Positions 42,897 to 51,738 of a stretch of 64,000 nucleotides of DNA are shown piece after piece. Under the pieces are notes generated by a model. It was not told where the DNA came from. It saw only the letters and a list, made by a program, of their open reading frames with translations, and made no database searches. The stretch's first letter is position 1. Every line of letters begins with the position of its first letter. Origin of the DNA: Hyphomicrobiales bacterium (GTDB lineage Bacteria; Pseudomonadota; Alphaproteobacteria; Rhizobiales; Rhizobiaceae); assembly GCA_900472675.1 (NCBI GenBank), contig UCJA01000026.1:33101-97100 (forward strand). The letters are read 5' to 3'. The position numbers and the translations under genes are program-made.

Positions 42897-43216
42897 ATCT
42901 CCTCCTCAACTCCCCCACCGGCAGGTATTTCACGAACCCGCCCCGGCTTCAATGTCCTTTGCGTGCCGCAAACAGACCATCCTCTTGCCTTGAACAGGCT
43001 TTAGGTAGCGCCGCCTCCGGGGCACAACTAAAACGCCGCAGCTGTGCATCGAGCCATGCATAAACGGTGTGTTGACGTGCAACTTTCCCGGCTCAGAATG
43101 CTTGTATGTTCCGTGAAAGTCGGGTGATTCTTATCAGCCGCCGGTAGCTGCGGCTGGCAACGTCCACGCAAGCTTTCTATATTAGCATCAAATCAAGTTA
43201 AGGAGAAATAAGAGCC
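42897..43216. other. Divergent intergenic region between glcD and the Nudix gene
   Basis: About 320 bases without a supported gene. It must carry the leftward glcDEF promoter and the rightward Nudix promoter. TTGACG at 43072-43077 followed 17 bases later by AGAATG is a weak rightward candidate. AAGGAG at 43199-43204 serves the Nudix start. A GC-rich GCCGCCGGTAGCTGCGGC stretch at about 43137 is partly self-complementary. Nothing else stands out. Confidence 0.5.
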
Positions 43217-43843
43217 TTGGGACTACTGGATGGAATGATTGGCAACTTCAGGTTGATACTGCAGCGCCCGCCGCGCCAGCAGTACGCAGCGCTATGCTAC
43301 CGCATGAAGAAAAAGCAGGCGCAGCCGGAAGTTCTGATCGCCACCAGCCGTGACACCGGGCGCTGGGTCATCCCCAAGGGCTGGCCGATGTCAGGCAAAA
43401 AGGCTCACCAAGTGGCAGAGCGCGAAGCCTATGAAGAGGTGGGCGTGAAGGGCAGAGTGGACAAGACGCCGCTCGGATCCTTCCACTATCGCAAGACGCT
43501 GGACAGCGGACTGAAGGTTCTTGTGCGGGTGCAGGTGCATGCGCTCGAGGTTGAGGACTGCCTGAAGAATTTTCCGGAAAAAGGTTCGCGCGTGCTGGAG
43601 TGGGTGTCGCCCGAGGAGGCTGCACGCCGGGTCAACGAGCTCGAGCTCAAGACGCTGCTGAACGCTTTTGGTGCAAAATTCCCGCCGGCAGTTAGCGAGC
43701 CCGCGCCCACCGTTGCCGCCAATGCCGACAAGCCGATCGACAAGCGCGCTGAAAAGCGCAGCGAGAAGCCCGTCGAAAAGGCCATGGCCCGATCGGCGAC
43801 GAAGTCCCTTTCAAAGCCCGCGGCAAAGAAGCGCGCCAGCTGA
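43217..43843 (+). CDS. Nudix hydrolase with Lys-rich tail (DIPP/MutT-like)
   Basis: A 208-residue Nudix protein. The Nudix box is GWPMSGKKAHQVAEREAYEEVGV (in part), with REAYEEVG intact and Lys at the position that is usually the first Glu, a change seen in diphosphoinositol polyphosphate hydrolases. The core covers about residues 15-150; the rest is a Lys/Ala-rich tail (DKRAEKRSEKPVEKAM). The start is TTG 43217, twelve bases after AAGGAG; ATG 43235 is a shorter choice. The substrate could be a dinucleotide polyphosphate, RNA cap or inositol pyrophosphate. Confidence 0.82.
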   Translation: MGLLDGMIGNFRLILQRPPRQQYAALCYRMKKKQAQPEVLIATSRDTGRWVIPKGWPMSGKKAHQVAEREAYEEVGVKGRVDKTPLGSFHYRKTLDSGLKVLVRVQVHALEVEDCLKNFPEKGSRVLEWVSPEEAARRVNELELKTLLNAFGAKFPPAVSEPAPTVAANADKPIDKRAEKRSEKPVEKAMARSATKSLSKPAAKKRAS

Positions 43844-43972
43844 ACCGTCCGTACCTCACTGCTTGCATTCCCGCCCGTCCGCCTTTAATCGGGTGCCAAC
43901 ACTCACCGTGAGGCGGCAAGCAGCCCGCTGTGGATTCTCCCCACGCCTCCGATCGATTCCAAGGACGGCGAC

Positions 43973-45502
43973 ATGGGCCAGAGACGGCCGCGCCTGGCAA
44001 AGCCGACGCTAGACAAAGATCTGGAAAAGCTGAGTTCGGTCGAGGACGCTGCACGGCAGACATCCCGTCGGCTGGCTGCGCCTGGCGCTGCCCTGTTGTT
44101 CATCATCCTCGTCGCCATCTTCGCCGCATCCTATGTCACGGGCAAGCCCGGCGCCGTCATCGTCATCGCGGCTGCCGCCATCGCCGCCTACATGGCGATG
44201 AACATCGGCGCCAATGACGTGACCAACAATATCGGGGCAGCCGTCGGCGCCCGGGCGATGACCATGGCCTTCGGGCTGGGGCTTGCGGCCGTGTTCGAGG
44301 TGGCAGGTGCGGTGATTGCCGGACGAGGCGTCGCCAATACCATCGCGGGCGGCATCGTGCGCGGCGGCGTGGTGACCGATCCGAACATCATGATCTGGGC
44401 GATGATGGCAGCGCTGCTGGCTGCCGCCCTGCTGATCAATGCGGCAACCTGGCTCGGCGCCCCGATCTCCACCACGCATGCGATCGTGGGAAGCGTGATG
44501 GGCGCCGGCATGGCAGCTGCCGGCACCTCTGCCATCGACTGGGGCACCATCGCCGGCATTACCGCCAGCTGGGTGCTGTCTCCGATCATTGGCGCCTTCA
44601 TCGCCGCGGGCTTCCTGTACTTCATCAAAGAGACCATCATCTACCGAGCGGACAAGATCGCGGCGGCGCGAACCTGGGTGCCGGTGCTGACCGGCATCAT
44701 GGCGGGCGCTTTCGTCGCCTATCTGCTGGCACTCGGCGTTGGCTACGAGGGCAATGTATCTGCCCCGCTCGCGACGCTGATCGGCGTCATCAGCGGGCTT
44801 ATCGCCTGGCGGCTGCTGGTCCCCTTCGTGGCGCGGCAGGCGGAAGGGCTCGAAAACCGCAACCAGTCGCTGCGCAAGCTCTTCCGGCTGCCGCTGATCT
44901 TCTCGGCTGCGCTGATGTCCTTTGCGCATGGCGCCAACGACGTGTCGAACGCGATCGGCCCGCTTGCCGCCATCGCCTCAGCCGTCCAGGCTGGCGCTAC
45001 CGTCGGGGCCGGCAGCGTCGCGGCGGGTGGCGTCACCGTGACGTTCTGGGAGCTTGTGATCGGGGGCGTGGGGATTTCGCTCGGACTGCTGCTCTACGGC
45101 CCGAAGCTGGTCAAACTGGTTGGCGGCGAGATCACCAAGCTCAATCCGATGCGGGCCTTTTGCGTGTCGCTGTCCACCGCGCTGACCGTGCTCGTCGCCT
45201 CCTGGATCGCGCTGCCGGTGTCGTCCACCCATATCGCCGTCGGTGCCGTGTTCGGCGTCGGCTTCTTCCGCGAATGGTACACGCGCCATTCCCGCCGGCG
45301 CTACGAGTATATTCGGGTGCGGGCGGGCAAGGACGTTGATCCGGAGGAGCCGATCGAGCGTAACGAGGAGGAGATCCAGCGCCGCTTCCTGGTGCGGCGG
45401 TCGCACTTCCTCAGCATCGTGGCGGCCTGGATGATCACCCTGCCCGCTTCCGCAGTACTTGCGGCGGTGATCGCCACCATCGTCTTTGCCCTGTTTACCT
45501 AA
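43973..45502 (+). CDS. Inorganic phosphate transporter, PiT family
   Basis: A 509-residue inner-membrane symporter with two inverted halves. The PiT signature GANDVxN appears twice: NIGANDVTNNIGAAVGAR early and AHGANDVSNAIGPLAA later, both linked to the paired phosphate site. APISTTHAIVGS and LPVSSTHIAVGAV are the second repeated signature. A soluble loop (about residues 430-470, RAGKDVDPEEPIERNEEE) lies before the last helix. It is likely Pi:H+ or metal-phosphate transport. rsmE follows 15 bases later, probably in one transcript. Confidence 0.93.
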   Translation: MGQRRPRLAKPTLDKDLEKLSSVEDAARQTSRRLAAPGAALLFIILVAIFAASYVTGKPGAVIVIAAAAIAAYMAMNIGANDVTNNIGAAVGARAMTMAFGLGLAAVFEVAGAVIAGRGVANTIAGGIVRGGVVTDPNIMIWAMMAALLAAALLINAATWLGAPISTTHAIVGSVMGAGMAAAGTSAIDWGTIAGITASWVLSPIIGAFIAAGFLYFIKETIIYRADKIAAARTWVPVLTGIMAGAFVAYLLALGVGYEGNVSAPLATLIGVISGLIAWRLLVPFVARQAEGLENRNQSLRKLFRLPLIFSAALMSFAHGANDVSNAIGPLAAIASAVQAGATVGAGSVAAGGVTVTFWELVIGGVGISLGLLLYGPKLVKLVGGEITKLNPMRAFCVSLSTALTVLVASWIALPVSSTHIAVGAVFGVGFFREWYTRHSRRRYEYIRVRAGKDVDPEEPIERNEEEIQRRFLVRRSHFLSIVAAWMITLPASAVLAAVIATIVFALFT

Positions 45503-45517
45503 ACCCAAGGGAAATCC

Positions 45518-46255
45518 ATGCGCGCCAATTTCCGGATGCAGAGGCTTTTCGTCGCGGGACCGCTTCACAGCGGCGGGCGGACCGAGGCCTCGGCAGACCA
45601 GTTCAACTACCTGTCCAATGTGCTGAGACTACAGGATGGCGCCGAGATCCTGCTGTTTAACGGCCGCGACGGCGAGTGGAGGGCGCGGCTCGAATTTCCG
45701 ACCCGCAAGAAGATCTCGCTTGAAGCCGTGGAGCAGGTGCGCGTGCAGCCGCCGGCCAGCGACCTTCACTATCTCTTCGCGCCCCTGAAGACCGGGCGGC
45801 TGGACTATCTGGTGCAGAAGGCGGTGGAGATGGGTGCTGGCCTGCTGCAGCCGGTGATGACGCAGCACGTACAGGGCAAGATCCCCAGCCTGGAGCGGCT
45901 GCAGGCCAATGCGGTGGAGGCTGCCGAACAATGCGGCATCCTTGCCGTGCCGGAGGTGGCGCCGCCCCGCAAGCTTATCGACCTGATTTCCGACTGGCCG
46001 AGCGACCGGCGCATCATCTTTTGCGACGAGGGCGACACGGAGCAGAACCCGCTGCCGATCCTTTCGCGCATCGAGGAGAAAAAACTGGCGCTGCTGGTTG
46101 GCCCGGAAGGGGGATTTTCCGATGCGGAACGGGCCCAGTTGCGAGCACTAGCCTTCGTGACGCCCATCCCGCTCGGGCCGCGGATCCTGCGGGCCGACAC
46201 AGCCGCGGTCGCAGCGCTTGCGGTGATCCAGGCTGCCGTGGGCGACTGGCGCTGA
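45518..46255 (+). CDS. rsmE: 16S rRNA (uracil(1498)-N(3))-methyltransferase RsmE
   Basis: A 245-residue SPOUT methyltransferase that modifies U1498 of 16S rRNA. The N-terminal PUA-like domain begins MRANFRMQRLFVAGPL, and the C-terminal trefoil knot has LLVGPEGGFSDAERAQ and PLGPRILRADTAAVAAL, the SAM-binding hallmarks. It lies 15 bases after the phosphate transporter and 124 bases before gshA. Confidence 0.96.
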   Translation: MRANFRMQRLFVAGPLHSGGRTEASADQFNYLSNVLRLQDGAEILLFNGRDGEWRARLEFPTRKKISLEAVEQVRVQPPASDLHYLFAPLKTGRLDYLVQKAVEMGAGLLQPVMTQHVQGKIPSLERLQANAVEAAEQCGILAVPEVAPPRKLIDLISDWPSDRRIIFCDEGDTEQNPLPILSRIEEKKLALLVGPEGGFSDAERAQLRALAFVTPIPLGPRILRADTAAVAALAVIQAAVGDWR

Positions 46256-46379
46256 TGTGCGGTCACAGCGGTGCGAAATTCTGAACCGAGCTTGAAACAA
46301 ATTCACTTGCAGGCCACATCAATCCGGTCCAAGCAGCCGGTCGTTCGTCCGATCAGGCACTCCGAACAAGGTTACTTCC

Positions 46380-47753
46380 ATGGCGCGTGATACCACCGAC
46401 ACGACACCGCTTTCCTCGGCGTCCGAACTGACTGCCTACCTGGCGCAAGGTTCGAGACCGAAGGAAAGCTTCCGCATCGGCACCGAGCACGAGAAGTTCG
46501 CCTTCTTCAGCGCCGACCACAGCCCGGTCCCCTATTCGGGCGAGGCCAGCATTTCCGCACTGCTCAAGGGCATGCAGGAGAAGCTCGGCTGGGAGCCGAT
46601 CCTGGACGGCGACAACATCATCGGTCTCGGCGAGCAGTCGGGCATGGGCGCCATCTCGATCGAACCGGGTGGGCAATTCGAGCTCTCCGGCGCACCGGTC
46701 GAGACGATCCACGAGACCTGTCGCGAATCAAACGGGCACCTGGCGCTCGTCAAGGCGATCGCCGAACCGATGGGCATCCGCTTCCTCGGCCTCGGCGGCA
46801 GCCCCAAGTGGACGCTGGCGGAAACGCCACGCATGCCAAAATCCCGCTACGACATCATGACGCGCTTCATGCCGAAGGTCGGCTCCAAGGGCCTCGACAT
46901 GATGTACCGCACCTGCACGATCCAGGTGAACCTCGACTTCTCGTCGGAAGCCGACATGGCCGCCAAGATGCGGGTGTCGATGAAGCTGCAGTCCATCGCG
47001 ACCGCGCTGTTTGCCTCATCGCCGTTTACCGAGGGCAAGCCGAACGGACTGCTATCCTGGCGCGGCGATATCTGGCGCGACACGGACAATCGCCGTTCGG
47101 GAGTGCTGCCCTTTGTGTTCAACTCCGATTTCCGCTTCGACGACTATGTGGAGTGGGCGCTGGACGTGCCGATGTACTTCGTGGTGCGCGACGGCCGCTA
47201 CCACGACTGCACCCATGTGACCTTCCGGCAGTTCATGGATGGTGCGCTGAAGGGCGAGATCCCTGAGTGGGAGCCCACGATGGGCGACTGGACCAACCAT
47301 CTCTCTACACTGTTCCCCGACGTGCGCCTGAAGCGCTTCCTCGAGATGCGCGGCGCCGACGGCGGTCCGTGGCGGCGCATTTGCGCCCTCCCCGCGTTCT
47401 GGGTGGGCCTGCTCTACGACGATGCGGCGCTGGCTGATGCCGAGACGCTGACGGCCGACTGGACGGTGGACGACGTGACTGCCATGCGCAACGAGGTTCC
47501 GGCCAAGGGGCTTTCAGCGCAAATCCGCGGTCGTTCCGTGCTGGACGTGGCGCGGGATGCAGTGGCGATCTCGACGGCCGGCCTCAAGGCCCGCAACCGC
47601 CTGAATGGCGACGGTCAGGACGAGAGCATCTTCCTGCAGCCGCTGATGGAAGTGCTGGCCAAGAAGCAGACCATGGCAGACGACATGCTGGCGCTCTACC
47701 ACGGCCGGTGGAACGGTTCGGTGGAGCCTAGCTTCGAGGACTACCAGTACTGA
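46380..47753 (+). CDS. gshA: Glutamate-cysteine ligase, plant-type (GCS2)
   Basis: A 457-residue enzyme that makes gamma-glutamylcysteine, the first step of glutathione synthesis. The GCS2 fold typical of plants and alphaproteobacteria is shown by RIGTEHEKFAF (ATP/Glu site), SIEPGGQFELSGAP and MYRTCTIQVNLDF. Length is normal for the alphaproteobacterial form. It lies downstream of rsmE in the same direction, with no strong terminator between. Redox-regulating cysteines of plant enzymes are not evident. Confidence 0.95.
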   Translation: MARDTTDTTPLSSASELTAYLAQGSRPKESFRIGTEHEKFAFFSADHSPVPYSGEASISALLKGMQEKLGWEPILDGDNIIGLGEQSGMGAISIEPGGQFELSGAPVETIHETCRESNGHLALVKAIAEPMGIRFLGLGGSPKWTLAETPRMPKSRYDIMTRFMPKVGSKGLDMMYRTCTIQVNLDFSSEADMAAKMRVSMKLQSIATALFASSPFTEGKPNGLLSWRGDIWRDTDNRRSGVLPFVFNSDFRFDDYVEWALDVPMYFVVRDGRYHDCTHVTFRQFMDGALKGEIPEWEPTMGDWTNHLSTLFPDVRLKRFLEMRGADGGPWRRICALPAFWVGLLYDDAALADAETLTADWTVDDVTAMRNEVPAKGLSAQIRGRSVLDVARDAVAISTAGLKARNRLNGDGQDESIFLQPLMEVLAKKQTMADDMLALYHGRWNGSVEPSFEDYQY

Positions 47754-47762
47754 GTGGGCAAA

Positions 47763-47782
47763 CGCCGCGGATTACCGCGGCG
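47763..47782. terminator. Hairpin between convergent gshA and the lipocalin gene
   Basis: CGCCGCGG at 47763-47770 and CCGCGGCG at 47775-47782 form a perfect eight-base stem with an ATTA loop that contains the lipocalin stop codon on the other strand. No T run follows, so its terminator function is uncertain. Confidence 0.45.
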
Positions 47783-48326
47783 GCTGCTCCGGGAATTCCA
47801 GGCGGCTGACGTCGTAGCCGAGTTCAGAGGCCCGGGCGACGAGCCGATCGAGCTGCTTCTTGGACGGCACGGTGCGCGTGAAGATATAGAGGTCCTTGAA
47901 GTCGGGGCTGGCTTCGATGAACCAGCTATAGTCGGAGGCCCGGTCGAGGATCCAGTATTCCCGCGAGATGAAGGCGTTGTAGCGGACCTTCAGCTTGGCG
48001 TTCGTCGAGGTATCCAGGATAGTACCCTGACCGGCGATCGCCTTTTCCTTGCCGCCCGGATTGCCCTCGCGGCAGGCATCCTTGACGGCAACCTTACCGT
48101 CGCGCGCCCCGCTGTAGCTCGTGGTGCCGGCGACACAGCCGTCGGTGATGAACATCGGGCGGCGGGCGACTTCCAGCCAGGTCCCGGTGTAGAACCGGGC
48201 GGTATCGACGCGCTTCAGCGGCTGGGGTGCGCCTGAAGAGGCGGACATCCCGGTCGTCGAGCAGCCGGCCAGAGCTATGGCCATGCAGGGCACTGCGAGC
48301 TTAAGGCTTAGGTTTGCGAGAGACAT
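47772..48326 (-). CDS. Lipocalin-family lipoprotein, Blc-like
   Basis: A 184-residue exported protein with lipobox LAGC (Cys22) after a hydrophobic signal. The lipocalin start TGTWLEVARRP, the inner-strand YWILDRASDYSWFIEAS and an end DVSRLEFPEQPP recall Blc and apolipoprotein D-like lipocalins, which bind fatty acids or lysophospholipids on the outer membrane. AGGAGAA lies about seven bases before ATG 48326. The gene runs convergent with gshA. Blc-type binding of lysophospholipid is inference. Confidence 0.85.
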   Translation of the reverse strand: MSLANLSLKLAVPCMAIALAGCSTTGMSASSGAPQPLKRVDTARFYTGTWLEVARRPMFITDGCVAGTTSYSGARDGKVAVKDACREGNPGGKEKAIAGQGTILDTSTNAKLKVRYNAFISREYWILDRASDYSWFIEASPDFKDLYIFTRTVPSKKQLDRLVARASELGYDVSRLEFPEQPPR

Positions 48327-48491
48327 TCGGTTCTCCTGACGATCGCTCGGATCGAGTGCTGCGACACTTGTCGGCCGAGTATACCCTCACCGGCTCACCG
48401 CAATAACGGCGGTCCGTTCAAGCAGTTCCAAAACCAATCAGTCCATCCGTCAGTCACGAACCGAAGGTTACCCGCGGCATGCCTCACGCAT

Positions 48492-48524
48492 AAAAAAAGC
48501 CCGGCGCGGATCAACCGGCCGGGC
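48492..48524 (-). terminator. Intrinsic terminator of the DUF1127 gene
   Basis: GCCCGGC at 48499-48505 pairs with GCCGGGC at 48518-48524; on the minus strand it is followed by a seven-T tract. It lies 46 bases downstream of the DUF1127 stop. Confidence 0.88.
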
Positions 48525-48569
48525 AAAAGGCAGGGTCTTGGCAAACCCTGCGGGGAAACTGTCTAAGGC

Positions 48570-48869
48570 TCAGCGGCGGGCCACGCGCGAGAAGCGCGTG
48601 CGGGCGCGCTGGCGAGCGGCGTTGGTCAAGAGCAAGGACGGATCCTCGAGAGCGCTGCTGTCGTGCAGGGCCTTCGCCACATCGTTGCGGGTGAGACCGA
48701 TGTCGTCGAGCTGGCTGTCGTCGAGGTCGTAGAGCCGATTAGACGCGAGACGGTTGCGCAGAGCACGCCATACGGAGTTCGCTCGCAGCATCACGGTCAG
48801 CAGGCGAGCGGCTTTGGCCGGCGCTGCAGGCGTGCAGTCGATCTGGGTTCCGTAGGTCGTCGTGCTCAT
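48570..48869 (-). CDS. DUF1127 domain small protein
   Basis: A 99-residue basic protein. The middle has the DUF1127 pattern RNRLASNRLYDLDDSQLDDIG followed by LTRNDV, and the end is Arg-rich (ARQRARTRFSRVARR). Members in Agrobacterium bind RNA or affect phosphate and carbon metabolism and small-RNA turnover, but the exact role is unknown here. AAGGA lies eight bases before ATG 48869, and a strong terminator follows. It is divergent from the LysR gene 204 bases away. Confidence 0.85.
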   Translation of the reverse strand: MSTTTYGTQIDCTPAAPAKAARLLTVMLRANSVWRALRNRLASNRLYDLDDSQLDDIGLTRNDVAKALHDSSALEDPSLLLTNAARQRARTRFSRVARR

Positions 48870-49028
48870 CGAACTATCCTTTCATCAGGCACGCGGGTAG
48901 CAACCCTTCCAAGGAGGTCTTTGGAAGGTGCCGGGGATGCTTCGGCGCCTCAGGGACGGCGCCATTTCTGTGTTGCAGTGGATCTTGCAACCCGGTTATC
49001 GCTGAAAACCCATTGATCAGTCCAACGA

Positions 49029-49048
49029 ATGTTTCTAATGATAAACAT
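49029..49048. promoter_or_regulatory. Inverted repeat before the LysR gene
   Basis: ATGTTT at 49029-49034 and AAACAT at 49043-49048 are separated by eight bases. It lies 24 bases before the LysR start, where an autoregulatory site would be expected, and in the shared region with the divergent DUF1127 gene. Six-base arms are suggestive only. Confidence 0.35.
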
Positions 49049-49072
49049 CAACCGATCTGATGGGTCACCGAA

Positions 49073-50023
49073 ATGTCAGCACCTCTCGATATCGACCAGC
49101 TTCATACCTTCGCCGCCATCGTCGACACCGGCAGCTTCACCAAGGCAGCCGACCGGGTGTTCAAGACGCAGTCCGCGGTCTCTATGCAGATGCGACGGCT
49201 CGAGGAGCGGCTGGGCAAGCAGCTGTTCGCCAAGGACGGCCGCGGCAACCGGCTGACGGCGGAGGGCGAGAAGCTTTTGAACTATGCGCGGCGGATGATC
49301 CGACTGAACAGCGAAGCGATCGCCGCCTTCGACGACAACCGGCTGGAGGGCATGCTGCGGATCGGTACGCCCGACGACTACGCCGACCGCTACATGCCGG
49401 AGATCATCGGCCGCTTCGCCAAGACGCATCCGAACGTCGAGCTCTATATCGTCTGCGAGCCATCTGTGAGCCTGGCGGAAAAGATGGCGCGCGGAGAGCT
49501 GGACATCGCGCTGGTAACGCACAACCCGCGCCAGCGGATCTCGGATGTGGTGCGGACCGAACCGCTCTGCTGGGTCGGATCCGCCAATCATCCGCTGAAG
49601 GACGATGCCCCTGTTCCGCTTGCCGTCGGGCGACGCGACTGCCTGTGGCGGCAGCTCGCCTGCTCGGCGCTGGATGCCTCAGGGCGGGAATACCAGGTGC
49701 TGTTTACCAGCTGGTCGTCGACCGTGGTGGCCGCCGCCGTGCTGGCCGGCATGGCCGTCTCGGTGCTACCGGAATCGGCGCTTCGTACGGGCATGAAGGT
49801 GCTGTCTTCCGCAGACGGATTTCCGCCGCTGCCGCCAGTGCAGATCGGGCTGATGAAGCGGCCGGGTCTTTCGCCCTCGCTGATGACGGCGATTACCGAC
49901 CACATCACCGCTTGCCTCGACAATATCTCGCCGGCCGTTCTGCCGGACGATCTCGACGGCGAACTCAAGCCGTTCCAGCGGATGGCCCGCGGCCGTGCCG
50001 GCTCAGTCATGCCGGGGTGGTAG
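49073..50023 (+). CDS. LysR-family transcriptional regulator
   Basis: A 316-residue regulator. The N-terminal winged helix-turn-helix is LDIDQLHTFAAIVDTGSFTKAADRVFKTQSAVSMQMRRLEERLG (in part), and the rest is a periplasmic-binding-protein-like effector domain. Ends match LrhA/NodD-like lengths, but the effector and targets are unknown. Neighbours give no clear target; the divergent DUF1127 gene is the likely candidate. A bidirectional terminator at 50066 separates it from katA. Confidence 0.9.
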   Translation: MSAPLDIDQLHTFAAIVDTGSFTKAADRVFKTQSAVSMQMRRLEERLGKQLFAKDGRGNRLTAEGEKLLNYARRMIRLNSEAIAAFDDNRLEGMLRIGTPDDYADRYMPEIIGRFAKTHPNVELYIVCEPSVSLAEKMARGELDIALVTHNPRQRISDVVRTEPLCWVGSANHPLKDDAPVPLAVGRRDCLWRQLACSALDASGREYQVLFTSWSSTVVAAAVLAGMAVSVLPESALRTGMKVLSSADGFPPLPPVQIGLMKRPGLSPSLMTAITDHITACLDNISPAVLPDDLDGELKPFQRMARGRAGSVMPGW

Positions 50024-50065
50024 CAGCTTCCAAACTTACGGACCGACCGGGATAGACCGGACATG

Positions 50066-50096
50066 AAAAAAGCCGGGGCGTGAAACCCGGCTTTTT
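50066..50096. terminator. Bidirectional terminator between lysR and katA
   Basis: AAAAAGCCGGG at 50066-50076 and CCCGGCTTTTT at 50086-50096 form an eleven-base perfect stem with A and T runs at the two ends, so it should stop transcription from both convergent genes. Confidence 0.92.
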
Positions 50097-50119
50097 CTAT
50101 TCGCTTAAAGCTGCAGGCC

Positions 50120-51622
50120 TTATTCGGCGGCCTGCTGCGGCGTGTTTGAGGTAACCGAGATGGCCGGCTCGCGGCCAGTCATGGTCTCGCGGGCCTTGCG
50201 CACGCCGTTGCCATAGTCCGGGTGAACCCGGTCGAAATGGGCGAGCTGGCGGTCTGCGATTTCCTGCGGGATACCCGACATGGCGGCTGCGATGTTGGCG
50301 AACAGGCGGGACTTCTCACCATCGTCGAACAGGTTGAACAGCGCCGTGACTTGGCCGTAATCATCGTTGCCGATGCGGTGGTTGTAGCGATCCGCATCGC
50401 CGTGGATCCGCAGCGGCGGCTCCTGGGCGGCGGGCTGCTCGACCGGGCCGTTCACCGAGTTGGGCTCGTAGTAGGCGTCCGGGTTACCCGTCTTGATGCC
50501 GCCGTAGACGTTCATCTGGCCATCGCGGTGATAGTGATGAACTTCGTTCTTCGGGCGGTTGACCGGGATGGTCTCGTAATGGGTGCCAAGACGGTGACGA
50601 TGCGCATCCGCATAGGCGAAGACGCGGGCCTGGAGCATCTTGTCCGGCGAATAGCCGATGCCGGGGACGATGTTCGACGGCGAGAAGGCCGCGTTCTCGA
50701 TCTCGGCGAAGTAGTTCTCGGCATTGCGGTTCAGTTCCATCACGCCGATATCGATCGGCGGATATTCCGAATGCGGCCAGACCTTCGTCAGGTCGAAGGG
50801 GTTGTAGCTGGTCTTTTCGGCGTCGAGTTCCGGCATGATCTGGACCTGGACAGTCCAGCGCGGGAATTCGCCCTTGTCGATGCCGCCGAACAGCGCTTCC
50901 TGGTAGCTCTCGCGGGTCTTGCCGATGATGTGGTCGGCTTCCTCGTTGGTGTAATGCTTGTGGCCCTGCTGGGTCTTGAAGTGGAACTTCACCCAGTAGC
51001 GCTCGCCGGCATCATTCCAGAACGAGAAGGTGTGCGAGCCGTAGCCGTTCATGTGCATCGGGTCGACCGGCAGGCCGCGGTCCGACATCAGGATGGTGAC
51101 CTGGTGCAGGCTTTCCGGCGACAGCGACCAGAAATCCCACATGGCGGTCGGCGAACGCATGTTGGTCTTCGGGTGACGCTTCTGCGTGTGGATGAAGTCC
51201 GGGAACTTGTAGGGGTCGCGAACGAAGAAGACCGGCGTGTTGTTGCCGACCAGATCCCAGTTGCCCTCGTCCGTGTAGAACTTCAGAGCAAAGCCGCGCA
51301 CGTCGCGCTCGGCATCAGCAGCACCTGCTTCACCTGCAACGGTGGAGAAACGGGCGAGCATTGGCGTTTCTGCGCCAGGCTGCAGACACTTCGCCTTGGT
51401 GTACTTCGAAATATCGCCCGTGATCTTCAGCGTGCCATGCGCGCCCCAGCCCTTGGCGTGGACGACGCGTTCCGGAACGCGCTCGCGGTTCTGGTGGGCC
51501 AGCTTTTCGATCAGCTGGTAGTCCTGCAGCAGGACAGGACCGCGCTCACCGGCGGTCCAGGAATTCTGGTTGTCCGGCACCGGTGCGCCGGCTGTCGTCG
51601 TCAGAGTGGGACGATCGCTCAT
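50120..51622 (-). CDS. katA: Monofunctional catalase, small-subunit type
   Basis: A 500-residue haem catalase that breaks down hydrogen peroxide. The distal His is His55 (ERVVHAKGWGAHG), the distal Asn is in GNNTPVFFVRDP, and the proximal haem ligand is the Tyr in RVFAYADAHRHRLG. No signal peptide is present. AGGAG lies eight bases before ATG 51622. It is divergent from oxyR, sharing a 117-base region with a perfect 11-base inverted repeat, so peroxide induction by OxyR is expected. Confidence 0.97.
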   Translation of the reverse strand: MSDRPTLTTTAGAPVPDNQNSWTAGERGPVLLQDYQLIEKLAHQNRERVPERVVHAKGWGAHGTLKITGDISKYTKAKCLQPGAETPMLARFSTVAGEAGAADAERDVRGFALKFYTDEGNWDLVGNNTPVFFVRDPYKFPDFIHTQKRHPKTNMRSPTAMWDFWSLSPESLHQVTILMSDRGLPVDPMHMNGYGSHTFSFWNDAGERYWVKFHFKTQQGHKHYTNEEADHIIGKTRESYQEALFGGIDKGEFPRWTVQVQIMPELDAEKTSYNPFDLTKVWPHSEYPPIDIGVMELNRNAENYFAEIENAAFSPSNIVPGIGYSPDKMLQARVFAYADAHRHRLGTHYETIPVNRPKNEVHHYHRDGQMNVYGGIKTGNPDAYYEPNSVNGPVEQPAAQEPPLRIHGDADRYNHRIGNDDYGQVTALFNLFDDGEKSRLFANIAAAMSGIPQEIADRQLAHFDRVHPDYGNGVRKARETMTGREPAISVTSNTPQQAAE

Positions 51623-51694
51623 TGGTGTTCTCCTCGAAACGCGCTGGGACCTTTTGTGGTCCCGCAGCTTGCTTGTCCCACCGAAGAGCGATAA

Positions 51695-51730
51695 TTTCCA
51701 ATCGTATTTGATGAATAGGACGATTGGAAA
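51695..51730. promoter_or_regulatory. Candidate OxyR operator between katA and oxyR
   Basis: TTTCCAATCGT at 51695-51705 is the exact reverse complement of ACGATTGGAAA at 51720-51730, with 14 bases between. It lies centrally in the divergent region and overlaps a TTG at 51724, which argues for the oxyR start at ATG 51739. A LysR-type regulator binding here could control both genes. Confidence 0.75.
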
Positions 51731-51738
51731 AACTGATC

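Noticed and set aside
50222..51694. Plus-strand open frame opposite katA
   Set aside because: Antisense to catalase, with no start signal or family resemblance.
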